Shown here: positions 32,904 through 44,387 of the stretch, piece by piece
Position numbering within the stretch: position 1 is the stretch's first letter
Layout: every line of letters begins with the position of its first letter
NCBI GenBank assembly: GCA_944548615.1
Contig: OX155961.1
Location: 23,154,620 to 23,218,619, forward strand
Direction: 5' to 3'
Source of the DNA: Micropterix aruncella
Taxonomy: Eukaryota > Arthropoda > Insecta > Lepidoptera > Micropterigidae
Length of the DNA: 64,000 nucleotides
The notes under the pieces: generated by a model
Database searches by the model: none
The model's input: the letters and a program-made list of their open reading frames with translations, nothing else
What the model was told of the DNA's origin: nothing
Position numbers and translations under genes: made by a program

Positions 32904-34232
32904 ATACCTTCTGTCTAAAAAGTTCCGGGAATTTAGAATTTAAAAAGATTCTGTTAATGATTTAAAAAAAAAGAAAAAATCTTAAGTTGGTAGAACTGTC
33001 TTTATTTACTCTATGCCTAGAATGCGCGCGAACTGTCAGCCATTTTGACTAGAACAGCAATTGAATTGTACACCTTAGTAGTGCGTCACGATTTTCACAA
33101 TGAACCAAAGTATTGAACAAAGAGTTTGCCTTAAATTTTGTGTTGCGAACGGATTTTCGTGTGCCAATTCCCTAAAAATGTTAGAAAAGGCTTATGGTGA
33201 ATCAGTTCTATCCAAAACACGGATCTACGAGTGGTACAAAGCATTCAAGGAGGGCCGAGAGATCGTCGAAGACAAGTCTCGTTCCGGGCGACCTTCGACC
33301 TCTTCAAAAGAAGAAAATATCGAAAAAGTCAAGGAAATTGTGCTCCATAATCGCCATTCCAGCTTAAGAGAGATAGCACGTGACCTGAACCTGAAGTCTC
33401 ATTAGTCCATTTGCTCGATTTTGGTAGATAAATTGGGCATGAGACGCATCGCCGCTCGGATCGTTCCAAAGGAGTTGAATTTTCTACAACAACAGTGCCG
33501 CAAACAAACTTCTTTTGACATGCTGGATCGCGTCGATTCTGATCCCACATTCATAGAACGCATTATAACTGGCGATAAAACATGGGTCTATGAATTTGAT
33601 ATGCAAACAAGTCAACAGGCATCAGAGTGGAGGACAGAAAACGAGCCAAAACCGAAAAAACCACGACAAAGTCGTTCAAAAGTCAAAGTGATGCTCATTG
33701 TTTTCTTTGATATTCGCGGTTTAGTCCACCACGAATTTGTTCCAGAAGGACTAACGGTCAATAAGGAATATTATTTGGCCGTTTTGAAGCGTTTACGTGA
33801 GAAAATCCGTCAAAAACGGCCTGAATTGTGGATCAACAATTCTTGAATTTTCCACGACGATAATGCACCGTCGCATAGAGCAGCAATTGTGACCGAATTT
33901 AAGGCCAAAACGCGACAAATACAATTTATCAACCACCGTATTCACCAGATTTGGCCCCGTCAGACTTCTTTCTGTTCCCAAAACTAAAATTGCCTCTTCG
34001 TGGTACCCGTTTTGAGTCCATAGAGTCCATTAAAGAAAATTCGTGAAAAGAATCGAAGGCTATACCGAAAAACGCCTACAAAAAGTGTTTTGAAGATTGT
34101 AAAAAATGCTGGCGAATGTGTGTTGCAACAAATGGGGACTACTTTAAAAGTGATAAAATATACATTGACGATTAAACGAAAATGACGTATTTCATATAAT
34201 AATTCCCGGTACGTTTTAGACAGAGTAGTATA
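32904..34232 (+). mobile_element. mariner element, about 1.33 kb, degenerate
   Basis: TIRs are CTGTCTAAAAAGTTCCGGGA (32911) and, inverted, CTGTCTAAAACGTACCGGGA (ending 34223). Length is typical of mariner. It contains one broken transposase gene. Confidence 0.9.
33100..34046 (+). pseudogene. mariner transposase, broken
   Basis: The N-terminal HTH region (residues 1-100, with SRSGRPSTS) is intact to a stop at 33403. The catalytic part follows: ITGDKTWVYEFD (first Asp), a stop at 33844, then FHDDNAPSHRA (second Asp), a 1-base frame change near 33920, then PPYSPDLAPSDFFLFPKL (third Asp), the DD34D layout of mariner. At least two stops and one frameshift make it nonfunctional. The start was chosen at the Met of MNQSIEQR, about 190 bp inside the left TIR. 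Confidence 0.92.
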
Positions 34233-34254
34233 AGACCAGATTTAATTACTTTTA

Positions 34255-34860
34255 CTAACTGGGAAAATACAAGTCCTGGAAATATTCACTACCCCCCGAC
34301 TATGAAGAGAATTGAACGTAAAGTTCAAAACTTACCCGAAAAAATAAATTAAAAAAAGTTTTTTTTTGGTTTTTGTTTAAATTTGTTATCAAAGTTACTC
34401 ATTTACTCGTAGTGATTCATCTACTTCAAGGATGACGGTTAATTAAAACTCATGCTCTATATTAAAATAGCTGTATTTTTCCTGAATTATAATGAAATGA
34501 AATAAAATAAACATTTTGTTCCATCATTGGGGTGTTGCACACGGATTTCATTTAGGTGATCGTCAGGATGGCTGGACCAAGTTTTACTTGGGATTCTAAT
34601 TTGCCAGAAATTTAGTACTCAATTACCTGGACCTGGAGTGGTTCTGCGATGTAAAGGCCAAGATAGGAAAGAATACCTAATCCAATTTAGGGACATGTTG
34701 AAGTGGGTGCTTATTATTTTACTGCTTAGATGGTTGGGTGCGTTCTTGGGACTTATAATCAGGGTTTTCCAATAATCTTACCGCAACTACCGCCTATATT
34801 TATTTTCACTGGCGGCAGTAATCGTTAATCCGCTCAGGACTCCCCTATAAAGATTCAAAT
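34255..34860. repeat. Half of a long-TIR MITE, then unassigned sequence
   Basis: 34310-34457 matches the right half of the MITE at 19852 (T-run, then CGTAGTGATTCA, TCAAGGATGACG, AAAACTCAT). The left half is missing. 34460-34860 has no recognised feature. Confidence 0.6.
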
Positions 34861-35330
34861 GACTACAAATGCTACTCAGAGTCCGCTGGATTCTTGAGGA
34901 CCTCGACTGCAAGAGACGTGTGGCGAAGCTTTTCTTAACCTCTCACGAGCTTTTGACTTGGTCGATCGCGACCTCCTTCAGACGAATCTCGAGAATAACA
35001 GCATCAGAGTTTTCAGCTTTATGCAGAGCTTCATGTCAAAGAGACGGCTAAGAACATTCATTCGTAGCGATCGATTAGACGCTGGAATGTCATCGGTTCG
35101 TTTTCTACAACTCCACTCTCGGGAATTTCCTCTTTCTGGTTTTTGTCATTGACCTACCTATCACTCCCCGGGCAAGTCAAATATTTACATAAATCAGGAT
35201 CTTGACAGGCTCACTCGATATTGCGAGCTAAACAAATTAGACCTTAACGCAGCCAAGTGCGCTAAGATTTCATTTAACTGAAGTACTCTATCGGTTAACC
35301 ATGACTCGGAACTGACTAAGACATTATTTC

Positions 35331-35403
35331 GCAAAACGACTCAGTTCGACTCTGGGATCCAGATCCAAGATTACCACGAGATCCCGAACTGAGTCGTTTT
35401 GCT
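35331..35403. repeat. 18-bp inverted repeat with 37-bp loop
   Basis: GCAAAACGACTCAGTTCG at 35331-35348 pairs exactly with CGAACTGAGTCGTTTTGC at 35386-35403. The loop adds GGGATC/GATCCC pairing. Confidence 0.9.
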
Positions 35404-35432
35404 GGCATTACCCTGTGGTTATTGGAAAATCC

Positions 35433-36128
35433 TGTGGTTAACGGGGGGGAGTGGCCCTTGCTGAGTTGGCCACGAAGACCCATTCTGTTCAGAGTTGGTC
35501 ACACTCACGGGTCAACACGTATCCGACGGCCTCCACGCATGAAGTGCGAGCCTTGGTAGGACTCTGTCCTTATGTTTAGTTTTTTCTGGGAATCAACCTT
35601 CTGGCGCTCCTGGACGGTCTACGCACCGTGCGGCGTAAGCCAATCGACTGTGCACTCTGACTAACAGTGGGGGGAGTCTGGAAGCAGTACTGTTTCCTTT
35701 AGAGCGGGGGTGGTTGCGGACCTTATGGCGACTTCTCTTGAAATGACCATCGGCTACCCGATCCTGGGTGAACAGCCGGGCAAAGGACGCTGTGGTCCGC
35801 GATAGATTCAGTAAAAACCGTTTCACCGTTTCGTAAGGGAGAGGACCGCGCAAGCGACCTCGAACTCGTAACCAATCGAGAGACTGGAGTAATCTGGTCA
35901 CAATTGGAAGTAAGGGCGTGAGTGTAGGCCCGCCGGGTAACACTCCTAGCTATCTCGCGGTTAAGGCGTCGGCCTCTTACGGGCTTGTTGCGTAGCTAGA
36001 CGGTGGACTGTGCTGTCCTCAAGTCTTCTGCGCTCACTCCAGGGAGATAGAACGACTAATCGTTAAAACTTCCTGAGGTGACGGGCTCGCCCGCTGTAGT
36101 CGACAACCCTAGTTGTGGTTAACGAGGG
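35433..36128 (-). mobile_element. 650-bp retroposon family, copy K, with 15-bp TSD
   Basis: Minus-strand copy, 35448-36113, from ACTAGGGTTGTCGACTACAG to CAACTCAGCAAGGGCC. It is flanked by TGTGGTTAACGGGGG (35433-35447) and TGTGGTTAACGAGGG (36114-36128), 14 of 15 identical. It carries a 116-codon frame shared with G and J, and sits inside a LINE remnant. Confidence 0.87.
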
Positions 36129-36650
36129 CGTCGTGCACCTTAACACGATCTTTAAGAAAGCGAAGTAAGTGTTGGATTTTGCTTTCCGAACGTGCAAGCT
36201 GTTTAAAACCCCACTTGTGATGAAAATATTATATTATTCCTATGTCCACAGTGTCCTTAAATTTGCGTGCTGCAAATGAAGTCTACATTACTATGTTCAT
36301 AAGGACCTAATCGAACAAATCCAAAAATATTTCGTGAGGAGAAAGAACTACCGCGAACACCTGGTATTTGAAACGTACGAGGAAAGCTTAAAATATCACA
36401 ATTTAAATACCGCGAGAGACCGCCTCACAGTAACCGACATATCATTGCTATATGACATGCTTCACAACCAGTTGCACTCTGCTGTACTATTGTCATTAGT
36501 CAACATATGGGCGCCTACTAAACACACAAGTTTTTCCCGTGCGTTTGATGAACCGAGGTGCAATTCAAGCCATGGACAAAACTCCCCAATTATCAGTAAT
36601 ATGGACTCTTACAAAAAAAGCTTCGGTTTCACTGATGCTGACATTTAAAA

Positions 36651-37009
36651 TATCTCAACAAAATCAGTATTTATAAGGATAATACGTGAAAATATTAAAT
36701 TGCCAATTATATACTGATGATTATGTAACATAGTTCTTACCTATTAAACCTCCTTCTATCCCCTCCTTCATCTCTACATTTTAATGTATTTGAAATGTGT
36801 ATTTATTTCCCATATCATAACAGTTATGATATATATATTTATATTTGTCTACTGTCACTAATATGATTCTAATAATGATTGGCAAATCTATGTATGTTCC
36901 ATGCCCTATGTATATTTTAATTACTAAATGTGTTTTTTGTTATAGCTATAGAAATCCACACAATAAAATAAATACAATAATAAGAATAAGTATATAAATA
37001 CTTATTTAA
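36651..37009. other. AT-rich DNA, nothing recognised
   Basis: Probably the 3' UTR of the preceding LINE. A CAATAAAATAAATAC patch near 36960 may be its tail. Confidence 0.4.
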
Positions 37010-37228
37010 TCCTACTAATATTATAAACGCGAAAGTTTGTATGTATGTATGGATGTTTGTTACTCTTTCACGCAAAAACTACTTAATGGATTTTGATGAA
37101 ACTTTACAATAATATAGCTTACACATCAGAATAACACATAGGCTATAATTTATAAAGATATATGGTTTTCTATCATCATTATCACAATTTTACATCACCA
37201 CGTGGGTGAAACCGCTGGGCGCAGCTAG
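37010..37228 (+). mobile_element. Short non-autonomous Helitron, 219 bp
   Basis: Starts TCCTACTAATATTATAAACG after an A, and ends GGGCGCAGCTAG before a T. A GCTG/CAGC stem lies next to the CTAG. A close copy is at 51477-51694. The sequence type is very common in moths and butterflies. Confidence 0.85.
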
Positions 37229-37594
37229 TGTTTATATATACGGAGTGAAATTAACTGTATGTGAGGTTTAAAAAGGCTGAAAACTAAGTATATGTAATTT
37301 TGAAAATCGACCTACAGTTTCACCGTTTTTGTTTTTGCTGTTATTTCTGTTCCATCACAAAAAAAACATAGAAAGCGTTCCTAGTATTTCATATCCATTA
37401 TTAATGCGGTAAATATTTAATAATTGTCAATAATTTTAACGTAATTGTATATATAATAAATTATGTGTAAAAAGCAGTTTATTATATAATAAATTATAAT
37501 GAAGGTATCACCCCAGAACAGCAATGTGGTCTAGTGTTGATAAAATCCAAAAAATTTTATACTTTCTGTGCTTCGCAAACAATGGATGCAAATC
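37229..37594. other. Unassigned
   Basis: AT-rich with nothing recognised. Confidence 0.4.
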
Positions 37595-38324
37595 TTAAGA
37601 GGCCGTGTACGAAATGGATGTGGGCCGCGATACATCTATAATCAATGGTATAATATAACTATAGGTAGGTAGGATTTTTGGAGCCAAAGAGATACGTCCA
37701 CCCTTTGGAAGCGCTCGGCGGGGACTAGCTGACCTGAGGCGTGAACCGTATCATAGGCGAGTATCATAACGCGAGAATTAGATTGTTTAAAAGACTTTAT
37801 TGCCAATTTTAATTGATGTTTTGCATTTTTTTTTTGAGGAAATGGATTGATATTGAACTAAAGTTTATTTCTGTTGTTTTAATTTTATGAACGAGAGTTC
37901 TAAAAGGCCAAAATCAAAAGCAATTCTTCGCCCATTTTCTAAAAAATTTAACAAATTTAAATATTTTTTTTATCAACAATTTTATATGAAAGTAGTAAAA
38001 AGTGATTCACTTATTATATAGAATACTTTCACAACAATACATTGCAATTTTTTCATACCGTTTAGATTTCAAAACGATTCGTAAATATGTTATATTCTAA
38101 ACCTCTGACAACAAAAATTCACAAACAGTCGCCGGTTTAAGGTCAATTAATCAAAATTCTATAATATGTTTAAAAAAAGTAGCTCACTCATTAGACAATA
38201 ATATAAATGATCTTTTATGTTGTGCAATAAAACTTATTGAAATACAGTATTTTGACATTAAATTCACGTCTGCAAAATTACGTAAATTCACGAAATGCGC
38301 AAAATTTCGTATACGGCCTCTTAA
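37595..38324. mobile_element. 722-bp TTAA-flanked MITE (piggyBac-type pattern)
   Basis: TTAA at 37595-37598 and 38321-38324 enclose inverted ends GAGGCCGTGTACGAAAT and GAGGCCGTATACGAAAT (16 of 17). The TTAA duplication is the signature of piggyBac superfamily insertion. There is no transposase ORF. The interior is T-rich. Confidence 0.65.
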
Positions 38325-38341
38325 TGCAATTGTAAGTATTT

Positions 38342-38790
38342 GTCTGGCCGCCGTGACTGTTGATAACCGATGCGATCTATGCATGATGACCAGAGTACTA
38401 ATACGAGTTGTCCTGATACCTTGACGTGAACAGAGAGTAGATAAAACACTGTAAACATTTAAACCATTTAATTATTGTTACAAGTTAATTTAGAGAGGTG
38501 ACTTATCAGACTTAGCAGTGAATTAATTACATTGAACTCCTTATATACTTGTAAACCGTGTGAACTAATCCAGATAGCGGGGTTAAAATATGTCAATAAA
38601 ATACTGCTGAATATAAAAGACGCGAATGAAATGATTCCTGAATCATATGAGTCATTAATAACTAACTAATGTAACTGTGTAAACAGAAAATTGCATTTTA
38701 TACTGAAAATTATACATTGTCATTTAATATTCTTTCCATCGTTGCTAATCCCTACACCCTTTGCATCGTTGTTAAGTCCCTATACAATAA
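38342..38790 (+). repeat. Dispersed repeat, copy shared with 56112-56357 plus 59427-59905
   Basis: GCCGTGACTGTTGATAACCG, ACAGAGAGTAGATAAAA, ATTTAAACCATTTAATTA and TTGCATCGTTGTTAAGTCCC recur at 56.1 and 59.5 kb, where a Helitron cluster separates the two halves. No ORF. Confidence 0.8.
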
Positions 38791-38983
38791 TTGTAAACGT
38801 TCATTATAGATTAAAAAAAAAGTAATTCATAGTTGTGTAGGGTATGTTAAGTGGTTTTCGTTCAGAAGGTAGGTTCGCCGCACCGCGCCGCTCGCTCCGC
38901 GGAGGGACCAATCTATTTGGCGGGTTGCGAAATAGCAATAACGTAAACTGCCGTCCGGCGACAACAACAAGAACAAACTCCGA

Positions 38984-39210
38984 AGTCAATTTGGCCGTGT
39001 GTTTTGCCACGTAGATTGGGCCGGCTTAACATGCGGGCGGGTCACCCTGACAAATTGACTCAACTTTCGCGAACACAACACACCTTATAACGCCATTTAC
39101 TCGGCTTCCGGCTAACGAACGTGCTCTCCGCCACGACACGTCTTATCCCTCGTCTAATTGTACGACAGATATACGGGTAAGAATTTCATACAAAAGACAG
39201 GTTACTTGGA
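38984..39210 (+). repeat. Block A, copy 1
   Basis: TTGGCCGTGTGTTTTGCCAC through TAATTGTACGACAG and TTCATACAAAAGACAG recurs at 41664-41856 and at 42592-42728 plus 44296-44390. In the second copy it runs directly into block B. Confidence 0.85.
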
Positions 39211-40242
39211 TTTTTTTATTTTTAAGCTATTGCATAGCTTTTATCGCGGGCCTAGGCCAGCGCGGCGACCGAATGAAGAAATTTCTTAACGAAAATTAAT
39301 GACTTTAAACTGATAATTACGTCTAAACGAGTACTGCTTATGATTCGAAAAAAATATATGTTAAACAAGAACATTTTCCTAATATTCTTAGCTTTTAATA
39401 TTTTAGATTTTGTTTATATTACATAGTGTAATTAATTTGTGAAATTAGGTCTAACCGAACAGAAAAACGACTACTACGCAAATACTATCTGGCGTATTAT
39501 TATGAAACCTGCACCATTTTAAAGATAATTTAATTATCTATCTTTTTATCTACGATTTTTTTCGAATAATCCGTTTTTTTTTGCTTTATCGAATAAAAAA
39601 TTCGTGCGCCGCGCTCTATCGGAAGACGTTTAAGTTATTCCGAATCATTTGCTACCGCAGCCGCAAATGATTCGGAATAATTTCAACGTTTTCCGATAGA
39701 GCGCAGTTATCTGATATCAGAAAAAATAAAATAAATAAAATAAATAAATAATTATAATTGCATAAGTTGTTAAAAATGCTATGCAATAGCTTTACCGCGG
39801 CAGTCCCCGAGTGCCACACGTATTTTTTTATTTATTTATTTAGGTAAGTAACAGCATGAACTTATAATTAGATACATAATTGTTTAAAAAAAACATGTTC
39901 TTATGCCGATTATAACTTACGCCGTTCGAAATTATTTGAAAAATATTTTACAAACTAAATTATGAAACAAAAAATACAATACATCCGTAAATATTTATCA
40001 AATGACCGCAAAAGTTGTAAAGTTAACCGCAAACATATAAACTTATACAATATAAATTCAAAATAAGTAAATGAGAATATATATATATAAGTTATATTAT
40101 ATTTATACATACATATTACAAATCAATAATTACTAGCAGTTGTCGTTGCAGCTTCAAGGGCGGTTCGTACTGCCGATTTGAAGCTAATTTTGTTTCTACT
40201 ATAAATGTCAAGCCCTGTGAATTTATCATTATACGTAAGTAG
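39211..40242. repeat. 1-kb insertion between blocks A and B
   Basis: Absent from the continuous A-B copy at 41.86 kb. It contains the inverted copy of 1-190 (39222-39410), a long imperfect hairpin (39609-39707), AAAT runs near 39725 and a second ATGCAATAGCTTTACCGCGG word at 39782. It is probably one or more insertions. The class was not recognised. Confidence 0.6.
39609..39707. repeat. Long imperfect hairpin, about 44-bp arms
   Basis: GCGCTCTATCGGAA...TTATTCCGAATCATTTGC pairs with GCAAATGATTCGGAATAA...TTCCGATAGAGCGC around a 10-base loop. Confidence 0.92.
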
Positions 40243-40620
40243 ATAATGGGTGAAATGTGCAAATTCAACAAGATAAGCAATAACTTCTCTAGATAGAAGC
40301 CTTAAATATCTAGCCGTCTTCGTAGATATAGCAAATGCTTTTGATACCGTCTCCCATACCTCGCTTCTATATAAACTTCGAGCCTGGGAATCCGAGACAC
40401 AGGGCTTAAATGATTTGAACGTTACATTTTAAAGAGAAGTCAAATTACCTCAATGGAAAATTGTACCAGCGATTATAAAGGTTGTATCATGTATAATGAG
40501 AAACTTCTACTCATGATTGTAAGTATGTATTAAGTCAAACAATTAATAGAATATTTATCGCATCCATATATATAATAACTATGTACCTGAGTCATGTAAA
40601 ATAATACACGAAAAACATCC
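40243..40620 (+). repeat. Block B, copy 1, carrying an RT motif-A fragment
   Basis: At about 40300-40435 the frame reads LKYLAVFVDIANAFDTVSH, then LLYKLRAWE: the motif A region of a non-LTR reverse transcriptase. Copy 2 (41857-42200) has AIFVDLAKASDTVPH, then a stop. Copy 3 (45509-45612) holds only the end. No other RT motifs are nearby. Confidence 0.75.
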
Positions 40621-40625
40621 CTTTT

Positions 40626-40925
40626 AACACGCTTTTATTAGGTCGACCTGTATGTAACTATGTAATGGAATCTAAGGTAACTAATTTAACCATCTTCCAA
40701 GGATCGTAGCGTCATGAAAATTGGCAGCTGTATGAAGTTCTGATGACGATACAATAATATGGTACCGTCGAACTGATCTGATGATGGAGTCGGAAGATAT
40801 GAACTGGAACTTCTTGATGGAACATCGTATCATAGCTGTGTTTAGACTTGTTAGAAATGTCTCTGTAATTTAGACTTGTAGAATGAACTCTGACCACGAT
40901 TAGGTTTCAAGGTCTGATTTTAGTT
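40626..40925 (-). mobile_element. Copy of the 13453-13918 TIR element
   Basis: Begins TTAACACGCTTTTATTAGG and continues through GTAACTATGTAATGG into diverged 120-bp units ending ACCACGATTAGGTTTCAAGG. The other TIR is not visible. Confidence 0.7.
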
Positions 40926-41640
40926 TTTTTTTTAAAGTAATAATTTATTAAAATGTAGACGCCAAAAGACTGATTCTACTTTATCGACCCACTACCCAAC
41001 AAGGAGAGAAAATATTGTGAACGCGCATTTTTTTTGCGAGATAAAGACGGACATATCCGTTTTGACGATTATGATCATTTCCAGATAGGTCTGCCTGTGT
41101 ATTTGTATGTGTGTATTCCTCCACGATGGCACACAAACGCTTATTTCGACTGATCTGAAATTTGCCATGAAAGCATCATTTTTTCATAACAAGACTTAAA
41201 AAGGTTATGGTTGAAATCAGTCCACCAGTAGGGCGCTCTGTAAGTCAGTAAGCCACTCTGTAAGTCAGAAATTTAGACTTGTTAGAATGAACTCTGACCA
41301 CGATTAGGTTTCAAGGTCTGATTTTAGTTTTTTTTTTAAAGTAATAATTTATTAAAATGTAGACGCCAAAAGACTGATTCTACTTTATCGACCCACTACC
41401 CAACAAGGAGAGAAAATATTGTGAACGCGCATTTTTTTTGCGAAATAAAGACGGACATATCCGTTTTGACGATTATGATCATTTCCAGATAGGCCTGCCT
41501 GTGTATTTGTATGTGTGTATTCCTCCACGATGGCACACAAACGCTTATTTCGACTGATCTGAAATTTGCCATGAAAGCATCATTTTTTCATAACAAGACT
41601 TAAAAAGGTTATGGTTGAAATCAGTCCACCAGTAGGGCGC
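40867..41640 (+). repeat. Recent tandem duplication, 404-bp period
   Basis: 40867-41236 and 41270-41640 are nearly identical over 370 bp, with only a few visible differences (GCGAGATAA/GCGAAATAA, AGGTCTG/AGGCCTG). The unit spans the end of the TIR element and an adjoining repeat also found, diverged, at 42235-42540, 52340-52600 and 63400-63560. Confidence 0.95.
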
Positions 41641-41663
41641 ACGAGACTTGACATTTTTTTGAT

Positions 41664-42200
41664 TGGGTCAGTATTACATGCGAGCGGGTCACCCTGACAA
41701 ATTGACTCATCTTTCGCGAACACAACACATCTTATAACGCCGTTTTTCTTGGCTTTCGGCTAACGAACGTGCTCTCCGCAACGACAGGTCTTATCCCTCA
41801 TTTAATTATACGACAGACATACGAGTAAGAATTTCATACAAAAGACAGGATATTTCGATAATGGCTGAAATGTGCAAAACCAACAAAATAAGCAATAACT
41901 TATCTAGATGGAAGATCCAAATTCCAAGCCATTTTCGTAGATTTAGCAAAGGCTTCTGATACTGTCCCCCATATCTTGCTTCTCATAAACAGCACTGGGT
42001 ATTCGAGACACGGGGCTTAGATAGTTTGAGAGTTATAGTTTAGAGAGGTAAAACTATCTCAATGGACAAATACGCAGGGGTTTTCAATCTTGTATCATGA
42101 GCAACTTCTTCTAATGATTTTAAGTATTTCCAAAGTCAATCTATCAATAGAATATTTATCGCATCCATACATATAACAATGATGTAACTGAGTAATGTAA
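41664..42200 (+). repeat. Blocks A and B, continuous copy 2
   Basis: Block A (GCGAGCGGGTCACCCTGAC to TTCATACAAAAGACAG) runs straight into block B (GATAATGGCTGAAATGTGC). This shows that the 1-kb piece in copy 1 and the LINE and Penelope pieces in copy 3 are insertions. Confidence 0.85.
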
Positions 42201-42234
42201 AAATACATGGAAGACCTCATTTGAGAAATATAAA

Positions 42235-42540
42235 ACCAAAAAACTGATTTTACTTTACGGCCCACCACCTAACGAGGAGGGAAAATATTGTGAATGCGCA
42301 TTTTTTTCGAAATAAAGTCGGAAATATCCATTTTAGCCCTCTGAGACGATGACACCATTTCCAGATGCAAGTCTGCCTGTGTGTCTATGTGTATTCCCCC
42401 ACGATAGCGTCCAAATGCTTAATCCAATTGAGCTGGAATTTGGCATGCAAGAATTATTTTGTCATCGCAAAAAAGTAGAATAATTTTGATAGATATCCGT
42501 TCACAAGGGGGCGCACTAATCATATTTCAATCTCTAAATA
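42235..42540 (+). repeat. Diverged copy of the 40930-41236 repeat
   Basis: AAAATATTGTGAATGCGCAT, TCCCCCACGATAGCG and CATATTTCAATCTCTAAATA. Related sequence at 52340-52600 shares ATATTTCAATCTCGAAATA, and another is at 63400-63560. Confidence 0.7.
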
Positions 42541-42728
42541 TTCGACTTAGATACCTGAAATTTTGTAGATTGGGCCGGCTTAACAAACTTCAAAGTAAAT
42601 TTGGCCGCGTGTTTTGCCACTCAGATTGAGCCGGCTTAACATGCGGGCGGGTTACCATTACAAATTGACTCAACTTTCGCAAATACAACACACCTTATAA
42701 CGCTATTTGCTCGACTTTCGGCTAACGA

Positions 42729-44295
42729 GGGCCTCCAGAGTAAAAGCCAGCATCTCACGTATGGTGTGCCACAGGGTAGCGTTTTGGGACCCATTTTATT
42801 CCTCGTCTACATAAATGACCTATGTCAGTTACCAGTAGGTAAAATCATCACATATGCCGATGACACCGTTATACTATTCAAGGGTTCAAACTGGGATTAC
42901 ACATTTGAGAAAGCAAACGAGGCATGGAAATTGTTAAAAATTGGCTAGGAAACTTTATGTTGACGCTTAATGTTGGCAAAACCAAATACATGCCATTTAG
43001 TATAACAACCAGAGGTCAACCCACTACTAATAAAACTATTGTAATACACGAATGCGATAGCATAGAGTCTTGTAACTGTCAGCCTCTACAAAGAGAAATA
43101 TCTTGGAAATATCTAGGCATCACTCTAGATTGCTTTCTCCGTTGGGATTCTCATATACATAACGTGGCTACGAAGGTGCGAATCCTTGGATATGTTTTCA
43201 AAGAACTGAGGAATATTCTGGATTCCAAAACACTAAAAACTGTTTATTATGCTTTATGTGAATCGCTTATTACTTACGGCATAATTGGATGGGGTGGATG
43301 TGGTAAAACCCTGCTAGAGCCATTGCAAGTTGCGCAGAAATTTATATTAAAAATTATTCTACGTAGACCATATCGCCATCCCACTAATGAACTGTATAAG
43401 GAAGCTAAAGTTCTTGATTGTAGGCAACTTTTTCTAAAAACTTCCCTCTTAAGGCTATTTTTGGACAATAACTCAAATTTAGGAATAATTCAGAACCGGC
43501 GACCAACGAGACAAGTTGTAGAAAATAGCTTAATAATACCCAGAAGGAAAACATCATTTGGTCAAAGACATTACTCTTTCATTGCGCCGAGATTTTACAA
43601 TCTGATCAATATGGAAATAAAAATGAATTTGATATTTAGGGAATTCAAAAATAAATTAAAGAAATTTTTATCGAATCATGACAGACTAACCATACATCAA
43701 ATGTTAGAAATAATAGTATAATAAAACTTAGGTGCACAAATTATTAACATATTTTTAAACTTATATGTTAAGTATTTTTTAACATTGAACTAACTACCAA
43801 AAAATATTTGACTTTGACAATGAATTATACTTTTAGACTAGGTATTTTTATATTCAATCTTATATTACTTAAAACATAATATTAAATAATAATGACTGTT
43901 TCTTTCTTTTCTCACATATAACTTTATTTATATTATTTAATCGAATTTTATATTATATTTATTGCCGATTTAATAATGGAATTGCATTTTATTTATTATA
44001 TATTTTTAATATTTTTTTATTATTATTATTTTTTATTTTATTCTGTAGACCACATTTTAGGGCAATTTAGTGTCATTAGCTTTTTACTAAAACTTGTACA
44101 TTTGTAGGCAACCAAGCGATCAAGCAAACTTGATTGTAATATTGGAGTCCTGTCCACCCTAGAACGGGCTAGTCCCAGTTGGGTGACAGAAACAAATAAG
44201 CAAAAGGTTAAGGTTTTGCCATTCGGTTCCTGTTATTTTTGTAAGCTAATCAATGTTTTATAGTAATTAATTCTTAAATAAATAAATAAAATAAA
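42729..44295 (+). mobile_element. 5'-truncated LINE inserted in block A copy 3
   Basis: RT coding sequence, an AT-rich 3' UTR and an (AAAT)n tail interrupt block A after GGCTAACGA. Block A resumes at AACGAACGTGCTC, giving a TSD of about 6 bp (TAACGA). Same family as 4317-5497 and the tail at 51705-51855. Confidence 0.88.
42730..43721 (+). pseudogene. Jockey-like LINE reverse transcriptase, 3' half, one frameshift
   Basis: The first part has GVPQGSVLGPILFLVYINDL (motif B/C region) and ITYADDTVI with the catalytic YADD. A 1-base frame change near 42920-42945 leads into a 265-codon frame: LNVGKTKYMPFS, WKYLGITLDCFLRWDSHI, YYALCESLITYGIIGWGG, LQVAQKFILKIILRRPYR, RRKTSFGQRHYSFIAPRFYN. The endonuclease domain and N-terminal RT are missing. 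The best-preserved LINE ORF in the window. Confidence 0.9.
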
Positions 44296-44387
44296 TAACG
44301 AACGTGCTCTCAGCCACGACACGTCGTATCCCTCATCTAATTATAAGACATATACACATATGAGAATTTCATACAATAGACAGGATA

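Larger units (their letters stand above)
34861..36650 (+). pseudogene. LINE reverse transcriptase remnant, split by retroposon K
   Basis: The upstream part has an LSRAFDLVDRDLLQTNLEN-like block (motif A) in shifting frames and CELNKLDLNAAKCAKISFN. The downstream part has LNTIFKKAK, FAFRTCKLFKTPLVMKILYY, then YREHLVFETYEE and LTVTDISLLYDMLHNQ. It is related to 11650-12135. Copy K and about 100 bp with an inverted repeat separate the halves. Confidence 0.75.
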
